Below are positions 33,910-43,767 of a stretch of DNA of 64,000 nucleotides, piece by piece (the stretch's first letter is position 1; each line of letters opens with the position of its first letter). The stretch comes from a virus. The stretch is from IMG/VR virus record IMGVR_UViG_3300033047_000025, positions 1 to 64,000 of that record, one strand, 5' to 3'. Below the pieces are notes generated by a model. It was not told the DNA's origin and did no database searches. It saw only the letters and a list, made by a program, of their open reading frames with translations. Position numbers and translations under genes: made by a program.

Positions 33910-34856
33910 TGGCGCTCAGAGGGAACCACTTTCTCGGGGAAGCTCAGATAGAGCGACTGAGGCCTCGTGTCACGTTCCGACTGGCATCCCTATGGAAGAT
34001 AGCTCGAAAGGACGGTAAGACCATTCGTCTGGCGACCACGGACAAGGACGTATACTTCCAGGGGGAGTGGTTTCTTGCATCCGGCCCGTCATCGTCCGAC
34101 CTTGAGCAAGGCGAGGCTGCAGCGGAGTCGGACTTCGAGGTCTCGGGGATTTTAGACCACAAGAACATACTGGTGACCGACCTATACGCCGGAAAGTACG
34201 ACAAAGCAAATATCGATCACTGGGTTATCGATCTGGAACGGCCATGGGTTTGGTTCCGGCACCACAAATGGTGGATCAAGCAAGTCATTTCCTTCAACGG
34301 TATGTTCAAGGCGGAGGTCGTAGGTGTCGAGAAGTTTCTAACCATCCCGATTGGTCGTCGATACGAGAAGGATTGCGACAAGGTTCTCGGTTCATTGGAG
34401 TGCGGAGCAGAGATCGTATCGTTTACAGGGACGATATTGAGCGTTCCGACTAACACACCAAGTGGGTTGATCGTATCGAGCACTAGGGACACAGTCGCAT
34501 TCACGATATATCAGGCATCAGGCCTACCACTGGTTACGGCCACTGGTCTGGACCCTACGTGGAGCTTTGGCAACGTAGAGTTCAAGGATGGAGCAAACGC
34601 TGGCGTAACTAGGGAGATAGGGTTCGCTAACAGGATCGGAAACACGATGTCGGTAGTCCTATCCCACGGGGCACCATTCAATATGGTTGTAGGGGACACC
34701 GTCAAGGTAAGTGGAGGTTGTGACGGAACCAAGGCTACATGCACTGTCACCTTCGACAACCTGATAAACTTCGGTGGTCAATTCAACATGCCAAACACAT
34801 CATCACTTTACGAGTCACCCGAGCAGGTCGATTCGGAAGCGTTCACCAGTCCATGA
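33909..34856 (+). CDS. Tail tip hub protein, DUF2163/BR0599 family, 315 aa
   Basis: The pattern DVYFQGEWFLASG, a Trp-rich WVWFRHHKWWIKQV, a Cys pair around CDKVLGSLECGAE and a C-terminal CDGTKATCTVTFDNLINFGG matches the DUF2163 and BR0599 families that always sit next to the NlpC/P60 gene in such tails. Stop overlaps the next gene as ATGA. Confidence 0.85.
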   Translation: MALRGNHFLGEAQIERLRPRVTFRLASLWKIARKDGKTIRLATTDKDVYFQGEWFLASGPSSSDLEQGEAAAESDFEVSGILDHKNILVTDLYAGKYDKANIDHWVIDLERPWVWFRHHKWWIKQVISFNGMFKAEVVGVEKFLTIPIGRRYEKDCDKVLGSLECGAEIVSFTGTILSVPTNTPSGLIVSSTRDTVAFTIYQASGLPLVTATGLDPTWSFGNVEFKDGANAGVTREIGFANRIGNTMSVVLSHGAPFNMVVGDTVKVSGGCDGTKATCTVTFDNLINFGGQFNMPNTSSLYESPEQVDSEAFTSP

Positions 34857-35269
34857 TTCTTGGAGCTGAGATAGCCAAGCAGGCAGAGACCCTTATCGGT
34901 AGTAGGTGGCAGAGAAATGGTAGAGGCCCCATCGGTTACGACTGCTCTGGACTTGTCGTGTGCTCAGCTAGGAACGCAGGCCTCGAAATAGAGGACTGTA
35001 GCAACTATGATGTTAGGTGCGTACCGGACGGCCTCATAGAGGATTTCTGCGCTAGGAATGGAACTATAGGATCACCTGTAGAAAGATCGCCAGGAACCGT
35101 GTTCCTCATGAAGGCGGACGGCTCAGTAGGTGTTAGCCACATGGGCATCATCTCTACATACGATCGTGTGATTCACATGGACGCATCGAAACACAGGGTT
35201 GTTGCTGAAAGCTTTGCTTGGCTTGAGTCAAGATGTGCTATGACAATGAAGCTCCATGGGGTCTTGTAA
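34853..35269 (+). CDS. NlpC/P60-type tail peptidase, 138 aa
   Basis: ATG 34853 overlaps the DUF2163 stop; the frame is open further upstream but only inside that gene. Catalytic Cys in YDCSGLV (C31) and His in SHMGII (about residue 101) are both present. Such tail proteins cut peptidoglycan peptides during DNA entry. No separate endolysin was found, so it might also help in lysis, but that is speculation. Confidence 0.85.
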   Translation: MILGAEIAKQAETLIGSRWQRNGRGPIGYDCSGLVVCSARNAGLEIEDCSNYDVRCVPDGLIEDFCARNGTIGSPVERSPGTVFLMKADGSVGVSHMGIISTYDRVIHMDASKHRVVAESFAWLESRCAMTMKLHGVL

Positions 35270-38200
35270 ATGGCATCCCTGGTCATATCTGGAACAAGCG
35301 CATACCTTACCGCAGCCTACCCATCTGCTACCGTGGCTATCAACATCGCTTCTGCTGTGGCTGCCACTGCTGCCTACGCATATATCGATCAGCCGTACAT
35401 AATCCCCGCCCTGTTCGGTGAGGAGTCAGGAACAAAAGACCAGAATAGGGTAGGGAATCTAAAGCTACCAACAACGAACCCTGGTGAACCTAGGTATAGG
35501 GTGTATGGGCGAGAGGCATATGTCCCTGGTCACTTTCTATGGATCAAGAACCAAAAAGTCCTCACCACAACGTCTGGAGGAGGTAGCGGGAAAGGTGCCA
35601 CAGCTCTAAGTTCTGTGTCCGAGAGGTTCGCTGATATCGGTATAGCCGTGTGCGATGGACCGATCATGAACATCGTCTCGGCAATGTCTAACCGATCCGT
35701 GTTCTACGGGGAGAGATCCGTTTCAGGTTCGGTTTTCTCGGACCCTAGAATCGCTATGGCTAGCTCGTACTACTCAGAGTACTACGGGACAAGGGCCGAT
35801 AACTGGGACCTTCCCACCGTCCTGGCTTGGGGTAACGAGCCGAGGAAGAACATCCTAAGAGTTGAGATAAACCCATCATTCGGTGTGACCGAATTGATGT
35901 CAGACCACTTTGACGCAGGCGACGTGGTAGAGTTGTTTAATGTAGGTGAGGGAGACCAGAGGTTTCAGTCGTCTGTCGGCGGCGGCGGGTTGCGTGAAGG
36001 CATCTACGCGGTATTATTCCTTGGCAAGGATCAGAATGCTGCATTCGTAGACTACATGGAGCTACTCCCCCTGGCCGGACAGAATGTTTATGGCCTACCT
36101 GGAGGAATCCTGAGGGAAGACACAGAGATTGATCCTGTAGTTATAAAGCGTGTAGACGAATGTGTGTGTGGGTATACCGTCTCTTTCAATAATCCGTTTC
36201 CGTTATATCTGCCAGGAATAAGCACTTTTAATTTCAAGAGAAACGGTATATCTTCTGTTATTACTACCTTAACGGACTATGAGATATATGCTACCCCATT
36301 CGGCTCTAGCGGTCCGAGGCCAGAGATACTGTTCAGCATAGAGGTGTGCGGATCCCACGGTGGCTACCAGGAGATCCCCGTAAACATTAACCTTAATAGG
36401 TTTGATGCCGTTCTCAGTAGGCCATTCACAAAAATGGGCAGGGGCAGGCTTAGGCAAGGAAATAACTACGAGCTTCAAGGGTTCTGCAACGTAGCAGGAC
36501 TCAGGTCATTGCAAAGCATAACTGCTAGACTGGACAGAGTGCTAGATATGCCACCAGGTTCCGGTGGTGACCTCTTAATCCAGTCTCCTCGTTTTAACAA
36601 TACATATACTAACCCTGGTAAGAGATACGTCCTTGAGTTTAGGTGCTATCAGGACGAGATGCAGTCGATAATTGACGAGCTTGCCACAGGTGGCTCTGCG
36701 ACTGTCGGGACAAAGCTGTATCCCGGTAACGGTCAGTTCAACCCATACAAGATAGACCCACTAGCGTCCGTACCGACACTGCCCTCAAACGTGAATGCTG
36801 GGTCTCTGGCCGACCTTTCAGTAAGCGGGGCACCAGTGACTGATACATCACTTGCTGGTGTTATAGTGACATCAGGTGACCCATATGGGCTAAGTGCTAC
36901 CCCTCTACGACGAGGAGGAGCATCCCCGAGCGAAAGAGGTGGACTTGGCGACGTTGGTTTCTGTATCTTGCCTATCCGGCAGGGGAACTTTACGTATAGG
37001 ACATCACTCACTGGCCCAAACATCGGTCCACAGTCATCTGAGTTTAACAACGGATCCTCGACTCAGCAACCAATAACAAACTCTGAAGGTATATCCTACA
37101 GGGGTCTAGCTCACGTTTCTTTCACAGACTTGAATCTATACCAGTTTGGGAATGCAATCCCACAGGCATCGTTCAAGGTTAGGGAGTCAGAATACCGTAG
37201 CGTAGGAGACATAGTCACCAGTATGATCGAGGAGTCGGCCCCATTCGGGTCCGTCCTACCTGGTTTCTCGACATCTCTCCCCTCATACGGATACTCAGTT
37301 GCAGGGGGAACTCCTACTAAGCAAGCCATCCAACCTCTTGCGGTAGCATACGGGTTCTCCATGCAGGAACGAGCTGGCAAGCTTGCTATGTTGCAAGACT
37401 CTGAGCTGCCGATAATTGATGTCCCGCCTACGAAACTCAACGCTAGAGAGTATGGTGGCTCAGAAGGACTCATGAAGGGTCTGCAAATATCCCAGATAGA
37501 CTCAGATGACCTTCCTCAACGTGTAGTCGTAAAATACCTAGCGGTAGGATCAGGAAACGAGGAGGCTAGAGCAGCCGGGATACGATCTCCAGGGTCGTTA
37601 AAATCAGGAGAACGAGACACTATCGAGTATAACTTGCGACCTCTAGTGATGACCAACGGTTATGCAAAAACCAGGGCGCAGCAGCTACTCAACAAGTCTA
37701 GGACTGAGTCCTCTACGAGCAGCACAGTACTGCCCCCATCTCGAATGGATGTTCTTCCTGGAACTGTAATATCAACAGGTAGTAACAACGACGCTGCGAC
37801 TGCTCCAAGCACATCTACAGAAACGCTGATAGGTCTGTCGGATAGTAAAGGTGACGTGATCCCAGGGAGCGTATCTGTCAATCTAAGGCTTCTAAAGGTG
37901 ACCGGAACGTTCTCTGGCGGTAACTACGCAGAAGAGATACTGTCTGTGAGGCTGGTCGATGACGGCGATGGCTTACTCATAGGGTTACCGAATGGAATCA
38001 CTTTCACGTCGAATGTTGATTACACGTCATCAGGGCAGTGGCTTATTACTACTGTTACTACATCTGGAGTTACAATCATTGATCCTTCCATGGTCGAGAT
38101 TAGGTATCAGTACTTCACCACCAGGACTTTCAGGGCCACCAAGGCAACTCTTAGCGGTTACGATTTCACGGTAGCTACGCCACTCGTTTCCACCCTACAC

Positions 38201-39373
38201 GACCATACGTTTCCTTCTTACCAGCACAACATCACATTCGAACTGCCACCTTACCAGGAGGGTGGCGGTCAGAATGCGTTTATCCGTCCATCCGATGATC
38301 CATCCGTAAATGGCCCATGGGGGGACCAGCCAGAGATCGGCATCGCGCTGGTGGCCCCTACCAGTGGTGGAGCGACTATTTACGAGTCCGAAGATGGAGT
38401 CTCAGACTGGACCGAGCTGGGCCAGATTTTCGGAAGCGCCAGAAACTTCACTATCGACTCTATCTCGACACTGCAAACCACTTTCTCTCACCTTCCGAGG
38501 TGGGAGACCAGTAGCACTGTTGAGTCATGGGTTGACTACGGTCTCACCATAGTTATCAGCGGTGTTGATTGGCCACCAGCTAACAGCGGAACAGTGACCG
38601 TCCGACAGGTGGTCGAGGGACATAACAACTTCCTCGTGAACGGCGAGGTCATTGGGGCCACGACAGTCCTTGACGCGGCGCCTATAACCATCCTGCAGGG
38701 CATTATTCGCGGCCTGCGGGGAACCAGGTATGCAGCCGGACGCCATGCTGTCGGAGACGAAGTTGTCCACCTTCCTAGGGACGACAATCCAGGGATCGGT
38801 CACTTTAGCCCTGCGGCAGGACACGCTGGCACGGCCTCATCACGCTTCTTGAGGGCCGTTGTCCCAGGGAGCACCCTTTCCCTGGCTCCGACTCAGACCG
38901 TCGTCACAAGAGGCACAAGAGCGCTCCCTGGAGCGCCACTGATTGATGGGTACAGCCTAACACTCATCGCCGCTACCGATGCAGTTTCGCCAGAAGCCAT
39001 ACTGTTCAAATGGGGACGACCACCGACTGCCCCTACGCCAATATTCGGGCTCGATCCTCTGCCCTCGACCTACAACGAGCAGTATGAGGTCTACGCATTC
39101 CAGGTTACTGACATCGACAGCACGCTGACCGGGCTAGCGCTAGACAAAGACATCATAGACAAGTCTTTTGCAGTCTGGAACGTCGGCAGTCAGAACACTG
39201 GATCCACAGTGATGATAGATCGGGAGATCGTCTATACACGATCTGAACAACTGTCTGACGGATTCGTTCGCGGAAGCGAGATATCTATGATGTGTTTTGC
39301 CGTGTCACCTTCAGGTAGAGGACCTAGATGCTATCCTAGATTCGACGAAGCATTCGTCACAGTCCCATCGTAG
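35270..39373 (+). CDS. Central tail hub / host specificity protein J-like, 1367 aa
   Basis: The N-terminal 40 residues are hydrophobic and Ala-rich, as in lambda gpJ and GTA relatives. Residues 690-850 match the phage-tail_3 type hub (LAMLQDSELPIIDVPPTKLN, then a TMTNG-like segment PLVMTNGYAKTRAQQLL). The C-terminal 500 residues hold fibronectin-like beta domains. The order DUF2163, NlpC/P60, J is typical. Probably the main receptor-contact platform. Confidence 0.8.
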   Translation: MASLVISGTSAYLTAAYPSATVAINIASAVAATAAYAYIDQPYIIPALFGEESGTKDQNRVGNLKLPTTNPGEPRYRVYGREAYVPGHFLWIKNQKVLTTTSGGGSGKGATALSSVSERFADIGIAVCDGPIMNIVSAMSNRSVFYGERSVSGSVFSDPRIAMASSYYSEYYGTRADNWDLPTVLAWGNEPRKNILRVEINPSFGVTELMSDHFDAGDVVELFNVGEGDQRFQSSVGGGGLREGIYAVLFLGKDQNAAFVDYMELLPLAGQNVYGLPGGILREDTEIDPVVIKRVDECVCGYTVSFNNPFPLYLPGISTFNFKRNGISSVITTLTDYEIYATPFGSSGPRPEILFSIEVCGSHGGYQEIPVNINLNRFDAVLSRPFTKMGRGRLRQGNNYELQGFCNVAGLRSLQSITARLDRVLDMPPGSGGDLLIQSPRFNNTYTNPGKRYVLEFRCYQDEMQSIIDELATGGSATVGTKLYPGNGQFNPYKIDPLASVPTLPSNVNAGSLADLSVSGAPVTDTSLAGVIVTSGDPYGLSATPLRRGGASPSERGGLGDVGFCILPIRQGNFTYRTSLTGPNIGPQSSEFNNGSSTQQPITNSEGISYRGLAHVSFTDLNLYQFGNAIPQASFKVRESEYRSVGDIVTSMIEESAPFGSVLPGFSTSLPSYGYSVAGGTPTKQAIQPLAVAYGFSMQERAGKLAMLQDSELPIIDVPPTKLNAREYGGSEGLMKGLQISQIDSDDLPQRVVVKYLAVGSGNEEARAAGIRSPGSLKSGERDTIEYNLRPLVMTNGYAKTRAQQLLNKSRTESSTSSTVLPPSRMDVLPGTVISTGSNNDAATAPSTSTETLIGLSDSKGDVIPGSVSVNLRLLKVTGTFSGGNYAEEILSVRLVDDGDGLLIGLPNGITFTSNVDYTSSGQWLITTVTTSGVTIIDPSMVEIRYQYFTTRTFRATKATLSGYDFTVATPLVSTLHDHTFPSYQHNITFELPPYQEGGGQNAFIRPSDDPSVNGPWGDQPEIGIALVAPTSGGATIYESEDGVSDWTELGQIFGSARNFTIDSISTLQTTFSHLPRWETSSTVESWVDYGLTIVISGVDWPPANSGTVTVRQVVEGHNNFLVNGEVIGATTVLDAAPITILQGIIRGLRGTRYAAGRHAVGDEVVHLPRDDNPGIGHFSPAAGHAGTASSRFLRAVVPGSTLSLAPTQTVVTRGTRALPGAPLIDGYSLTLIAATDAVSPEAILFKWGRPPTAPTPIFGLDPLPSTYNEQYEVYAFQVTDIDSTLTGLALDKDIIDKSFAVWNVGSQNTGSTVMIDREIVYTRSEQLSDGFVRGSEISMMCFAVSPSGRGPRCYPRFDEAFVTVPS

Positions 39374-39415
39374 GGGTTAGCGCACCATTCCATCCCATAG
39401 AATACTATTCCCTGA

Positions 39416-39760
39416 ATGGCCGATCCAGCTCTAGGACTCCCTGAACTACTACAGGGAGATCCGTCCGCATACCTGAACCAAAACAACCGTAACCTGGTTG
39501 TCGCTCGCCTCCTGGCCCCGGTTCTCAAGGTATCAGCTCGTCAGACTACTGTCCCGACCGCAGACCGAGGTGACATGTTCCTGGTGGGGTCTGCTACATG
39601 GACGGCCACAGTCTGGCCGAACGCATCTACCGATGATATCGCGATCGCCCTTAGCGACAACCCTACCGCTGCCGAAGGGTGGTCTCTGATTACCCCCATT
39701 AAGGGGATGCGTGTCCATGACGGTACCAACGTGCTCAACTATCTGACTAGCTGGACCTAG
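39416..39760 (+). CDS. DUF2793-like tail protein, 114 aa
   Basis: LPELLQGDPSAYLNQNNRNLVVARLLAPVL followed by DRGDMFLVGSATWT and GWSLITPIKGMRVHD matches the layout of DUF2793, found in tail proteins downstream of J-like genes. The function is unknown; it may be an adaptor for fibres. Confidence 0.55.
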   Translation: MADPALGLPELLQGDPSAYLNQNNRNLVVARLLAPVLKVSARQTTVPTADRGDMFLVGSATWTATVWPNASTDDIAIALSDNPTAAEGWSLITPIKGMRVHDGTNVLNYLTSWT

Positions 39761-39782
39761 TCAAAAACGACTCAAAAAAATC

Positions 39783-40229
39783 ATGGCTCAGGTTACAAAC
39801 GCAATCGCTATCGTGCAGTGTAATGCTGCTGTTGACCCAATCGATGTAGGTACTGCAAACCTAAAAGGTATCCTACGATTCTACAGCGGGACTCCACCGA
39901 TCAACCCAGATACGGCGCTCAGCGGTAACACTTTGCTGGCGGAATGCCTGTTTAGCGATCCAGCCTTCGGAGGTGCATCGGACCAGTCACCCGGAGCCAT
40001 GGCGACGGCAAGCGCCATCGCAGACGACGCATCAGCCAACGCTGGTGGGGTGGCTACCTTCGCAAGAAGCTTCAGCAGGGACGATAATGTTGTAGGACAA
40101 TACACCGTGGCCGGATCCACCGGCGGAGTTGCTGAGATCCTCATTACTTCGTCGGATGCCAACGCTACGATCGTCATCAGTCTGCCAGTAAGTGTGTCGT
40201 CGTTCACTTACACTCAACCGGAAGCATAG
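39783..40229 (+). CDS. Tail-associated beta protein, 148 aa
   Basis: Contains LRFYSGTPPINPDTALSGN, LLAECLFSDPAFG and DSSAN/ADGTATF-like segments, a recurrent pattern of small proteins downstream of tail hub genes in many phages. Preceded by an A-rich stretch instead of a ribosome-binding site. Probably a fibre-attachment or tip decoration protein. Confidence 0.55.
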   Translation: MAQVTNAIAIVQCNAAVDPIDVGTANLKGILRFYSGTPPINPDTALSGNTLLAECLFSDPAFGGASDQSPGAMATASAIADDASANAGGVATFARSFSRDDNVVGQYTVAGSTGGVAEILITSSDANATIVISLPVSVSSFTYTQPEA

Positions 40230-40232
40230 TCC

Positions 40233-41738
40233 ATGGCGACCGGCGCAGCAATCGGCTTGATCGGTGTTGCTGCAGGTGTTGGCGAACAGGTCATATCAAA
40301 CGCCACCGGCCTGATCGGCGTAGCTTCTGGCATCAGCAACCAGACCTTCACTGTAACGGTTGTGGCTACGGGGCTGCTTGCTGTTGTATCTGGTTCCGCC
40401 GGCAACAACATTGCCCAACCTGTAGGTCTACTTGCAACTGCATCTGTAGTTGCAACTCAAACACGTGAAGCTATTGCTGCTGTGACCGGACTACTGGGCG
40501 TTGCCGAAGCCAACCCATCTGTTGCCTACGCGAAGAACATACGTGTAGCCAGGGTCGTAGAGGACAATCGCGCAAAGCTGCTACCGGGTGACAGCGGGTC
40601 CACTAGGGAGATCAACTCATTCGCAATCAGGCCGCTAGAAAATACTGCATACGGAGAGATATCCGTTAATGAGAACGGCACCGTGTCTCTGGACGCGAAT
40701 CTTACATCGATATCAGCACTGGGAACGACTGGTGACAGGATTGCCTATACCACGGCGCCGGATACTTGGGCTGAGACCGCCCTAACGGTGTTCATGAGGA
40801 CATTGCTAGACGACACCACGGGTGCCGCAGCACTGATAACGCTCAACGCACAGCCTAATCACCCAGGACTAACATCGATAGCTAGCGTGTCCATGGGGAC
40901 CAATAGCATACTGGTCGGATCGGGCACTGACGCCTACACCAAGGTGACCATGTCGCCTTTCTTTCAGACGCTCGTAGGAGATACTACAGCCTCTTCCGCT
41001 CTATCGACTCTGGGCGGACAGACATCAAACGCTAATCTTACTGCACTGGCACTCGTCACCATCGCAACCGACGAGATGATCTATGGGCTGTCAGATAGTA
41101 CGTGGCGGACGACTGCTCTGACTTCGGCGGCGCGCGAACTGCTTGATGATGCGAGTGCAAGTGCGATGCGAACGACGCTTGGTCTCGGCACGATCGCATT
41201 GCTGAACAGCATCGCGAACTCGAACCTTGCGAACATGGCCAACGCGACCGTCAAAGGTCGCACGTCTACCGGTAGCGGGGTTCCCGAAGATGTCACGATG
41301 ACGCAGTTGCGCGCGATGCTCAAGCCCGTGTTGCGATGCCCGTTCCATGCCTATGCAACCGGCACGGCGCAGCTAGGAACACATCCGTCAACCGCACAGT
41401 TCCTGCTAAACGCGAGCCAGAATATCCAGCTTGCCGATCTAGCGAACTACTCGCAGTGCCGGATCTTCCACCGCACGATTACAAACAGTGCGAGCACAAA
41501 CACGCCACGTCTGATCGCGAGGTACGTGACCAGCTACACGTCGACCGTCGCAAGCTGGCTTGACATTGGGACGTCTGAAGTATCTTCCAGCCTCGCGAGT
41601 TATGGCGTGCAAAACTCTGGATGGATGGACTTGGCTGCGGGCGCCAAGGCTGATGACGTCTACATTTCGATCATCCAAATTGGCGGCGACGGCACCGCGA
41701 CTCCGCGCGTGGCAAGCGTCTTCATCGAGTTTAGGTAG
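40233..41738 (+). CDS. Tail fibre protein, 501 aa
   Basis: Residues 1-95 hold five GLIGVA/GLLAVV-type repeats about 20-24 residues apart. From about residue 155 come fibre-shaft repeats of the kind LTVFMRTLLDDTTGAAALITL (three copies), then a C-terminal tip. From roughly base 41100 onward codon choice shifts to GCG and CGC/CGA with few AGG codons, unlike the rest of the late operon, suggesting an exchanged tip domain. Expected to recognise the host surface. Confidence 0.75.
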   Translation: MATGAAIGLIGVAAGVGEQVISNATGLIGVASGISNQTFTVTVVATGLLAVVSGSAGNNIAQPVGLLATASVVATQTREAIAAVTGLLGVAEANPSVAYAKNIRVARVVEDNRAKLLPGDSGSTREINSFAIRPLENTAYGEISVNENGTVSLDANLTSISALGTTGDRIAYTTAPDTWAETALTVFMRTLLDDTTGAAALITLNAQPNHPGLTSIASVSMGTNSILVGSGTDAYTKVTMSPFFQTLVGDTTASSALSTLGGQTSNANLTALALVTIATDEMIYGLSDSTWRTTALTSAARELLDDASASAMRTTLGLGTIALLNSIANSNLANMANATVKGRTSTGSGVPEDVTMTQLRAMLKPVLRCPFHAYATGTAQLGTHPSTAQFLLNASQNIQLADLANYSQCRIFHRTITNSASTNTPRLIARYVTSYTSTVASWLDIGTSEVSSSLASYGVQNSGWMDLAAGAKADDVYISIIQIGGDGTATPRVASVFIEFR

Positions 41739-41747
41739 GATAAAAAG

Positions 41748-41951
41748 ATGCAAGAACAATCTTGGAGGGAGTATAAGCTTCTAGTGATGTCCGAACTAAA
41801 CAGGTTGGCAAGGTCAATCAATTCTATCGACAAGAAGCTTGACTCTATTCGTGAAGACGTAATCGCGCTCAAAGTCAAGGCCGGAATCTGGGGCCTCGTC
41901 GGTGGTATCATACCGGCTACGGTCGCAATCATTGTTAGCAGAGGTAATTAG
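41748..41951 (+). CDS. XhlA-like small membrane protein, 67 aa
   Basis: A charged helical or coiled N-terminus (residues 8-45) followed by VKAGIWGLVGGIIPATVAIIV and a short basic tail. This matches the layout of XhlA/hemolysin-type phage proteins linked to lysis. It follows the fibre gene, a common place for lysis genes. Confidence 0.65.
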   Translation: MQEQSWREYKLLVMSELNRLARSINSIDKKLDSIREDVIALKVKAGIWGLVGGIIPATVAIIVSRGN

Positions 41952-41953
41952 TT

Positions 41954-42265
41954 ATGAGTAAGTGGATCAAATTGGCGGCGATTCTGACAGCATGTTCTCT
42001 GTTGGGGTCTTGTGCGGCTGCATCGCAGGCTACGCGAGACGTTCTTGACAAACTGGTCAGCGATGGCGCTATGACCACCGTTACACGCGACGCGATCATG
42101 TCCTCAATGTCGAGCGGTTGGCAGGTGTTAGCTGACTACGCAATCAACATTGTCGGAGGTGCAATCCTGGCCTACACTGGCATCACCATCCGACGGGGTG
42201 CCCCAGCCGTTGGGTCAGAACGCGAGGCTCGCAATGCAGCCAGGAAAGCATCGAAATCAGTCTAG
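41954..42265 (+). CDS. Lipoprotein-signal membrane protein, lysis candidate, 103 aa
   Basis: N-terminal signal with lipobox LLGSC (Cys about residue 20), then a second hydrophobic segment near residues 58-80 and a basic C-terminus. Could be a holin or spanin-like protein; the two features together do not match one named family. The stop codon shares bases with the stop of the converging RusA gene (42262-42265). Confidence 0.5.
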   Translation: MSKWIKLAAILTACSLLGSCAAASQATRDVLDKLVSDGAMTTVTRDAIMSSMSSGWQVLADYAINIVGGAILAYTGITIRRGAPAVGSEREARNAARKASKSV

Positions 42266-42747
42266 ATAACCAACGTCAACTGGTCTTCGCTACGAAATAT
42301 CCTGATCTTGCACCCTGTAGCGCCGTGCTTAGGGGCGTACCTCTTGTACACGTGAAGGTCCTGAACTTGGCAGTCGTCAAACCACACTCTACCTGAGTCG
42401 GTCAGCGCGTCCATGACGGCCTTGGTCAGGTTGTCGATGTCCGGTGATGCTACGTGTGATACGACTCCATCGGTATCCTTCTTGCGCATAAGCCTACCCG
42501 GCCTCTTGAGTAGGAAGGTTAGCTCAAGACTTAGAGGCCCACCGAGAGGACCTCTGGGACCAATCCTTAGGCCATCTACTGTGCTCATCTCCAGTACGCT
42601 ATCTCTTACGGCTGTCTTCCAAGCTTCGGCGCTAGACGGCGTATAGATACGGATGAATCCGCCTCGATTCGTAGCCCTCGGTCTAGGCTGAGGCTTTGGG
42701 TGACCGATGGCGAACCCACATACTAACTGGTCCTCGTTGCAGATCAC
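42262..42747 (-). CDS. rusA: RusA-like Holliday junction resolvase, 161 aa
   Basis: Contains PRATNRGGFIRIYTP, and SPDIDNLTKAVMDAL (D103, D105, K109, D113) with WFDDCQV (D124, D125): the acidic and Lys residues of RusA. It would cut branched DNA from recombination or before packaging. GTG overlaps the upstream stop (GTGA). Last gene of the long minus-strand operon. Confidence 0.85.
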   Translation of the reverse strand: MICNEDQLVCGFAIGHPKPQPRPRATNRGGFIRIYTPSSAEAWKTAVRDSVLEMSTVDGLRIGPRGPLGGPLSLELTFLLKRPGRLMRKKDTDGVVSHVASPDIDNLTKAVMDALTDSGRVWFDDCQVQDLHVYKRYAPKHGATGCKIRIFRSEDQLTLVI

Positions 42748-43403
42748 CGAGACTCCAGGTGATGTGGGGAGATCGATTCGTTGAGAACTCCCTTCTCGAT
42801 TTCGTCATCACTTAAAAGTGAAACATGATAAAGAAGGCTCGGGTCGCTCGGCATTCTGCCGATATGCTTAGCTATCGCTGACGACGTGTTGATCTCACGT
42901 ATCTGATGGCTGTTAAGGCCGACTTTTTCGGTCATGTCTGGGAACGCAACCTCCATTTTGACACCGCTGGATTCCGATTCACACAAGCGACGTATGGTTC
43001 GCAGTAGTTCCTTGTTGTGGCGGATCCTAGCCTTTTCTACCTTTATGAATTGTATGTTCATGATGTACTCCCAAAAAATCTTGCTACCTCGTGGCATTGG
43101 CCTGCTGGGGCCAAATGTCTTGCGCGCATGGCTACGCTCCATCTTATCGATCTCGTCATTATACCCTTGTTTCAGTCGCTGTGGGGCAATTTCCTTCTGC
43201 AGGCAGAGATCCATCATCTGCTCAATCACTTCTTCCGGCAAGTCACCAGGATCATCCTTGCCGTCACGTGATACCTCACACCTCTTGGAGCAGTAGCCCC
43301 ATATCTGAGGACCCTCGAAGTCGACTCCACACGTGGAGCAGTGTTGTCGCCACTTCGTGGCTCGGCGCTTCTCCTTAGGCCACCTAAACGGTCGTGGCAT
43401 CAT
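42744..43403 (-). CDS. Zinc-ribbon protein of unknown function, 219 aa
   Basis: ATG 43403 or the adjacent ATG 43400; both lie in the end of the upstream gene. Near the N-terminus CSTCG and CSKRC form a zinc ribbon. The rest is helical and basic, with KMEVAFPDMTEKVGLNSHQIREINTSSAIAKHIGRMP suggesting a DNA-binding helix-turn-helix. Probably a DNA-metabolism or regulatory protein; not recognised. Confidence 0.5.
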   Translation of the reverse strand: MMPRPFRWPKEKRRATKWRQHCSTCGVDFEGPQIWGYCSKRCEVSRDGKDDPGDLPEEVIEQMMDLCLQKEIAPQRLKQGYNDEIDKMERSHARKTFGPSRPMPRGSKIFWEYIMNIQFIKVEKARIRHNKELLRTIRRLCESESSGVKMEVAFPDMTEKVGLNSHQIREINTSSAIAKHIGRMPSDPSLLYHVSLLSDDEIEKGVLNESISPHHLESR

Positions 43404-43737
43404 CGTCGCCTCCCGGATCGAATCTCTTAATCTCCCCATCCTTGCCCATGGCGATCATCGCCCCCCCGGACAAGGCGCCAACCACTCTGTTGGTTTTCTC
43501 TATGTGAGATACGATGTCATTGATTGCAATCTCGGTGTCAGCCTGTCGTTTCTTTATAGCCTCATGGATAACTGCGCTTGATTGGTGTAGATAGGAAAGC
43601 TGATGAATAAGTTTCATGCACTCATTGTTCTTGGAGCAATTATCCCTAGCCGAGTCCATCGCCCGTAGCGCAAGCCAGATAGCTACGATCGTGTTGAAAA
43701 AAACGATGATCGTCAAATACATAGCGGATCCGTCCAT
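43384..43737 (-). CDS. Membrane-anchored coiled protein, 117 aa
   Basis: One N-terminal membrane helix (about residues 6-25) followed by a helical, probably coiled-coil region and a polar tail. No family recognised. Confidence 0.55.
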   Translation of the reverse strand: MDGSAMYLTIIVFFNTIVAIWLALRAMDSARDNCSKNNECMKLIHQLSYLHQSSAVIHEAIKKRQADTEIAINDIVSHIEKTNRVVGALSGGAMIAMGKDGEIKRFDPGGDDDATTV

Positions 43738-43767
43738 GGATCAAATGCTAAGGCCTATTCTATCCCT

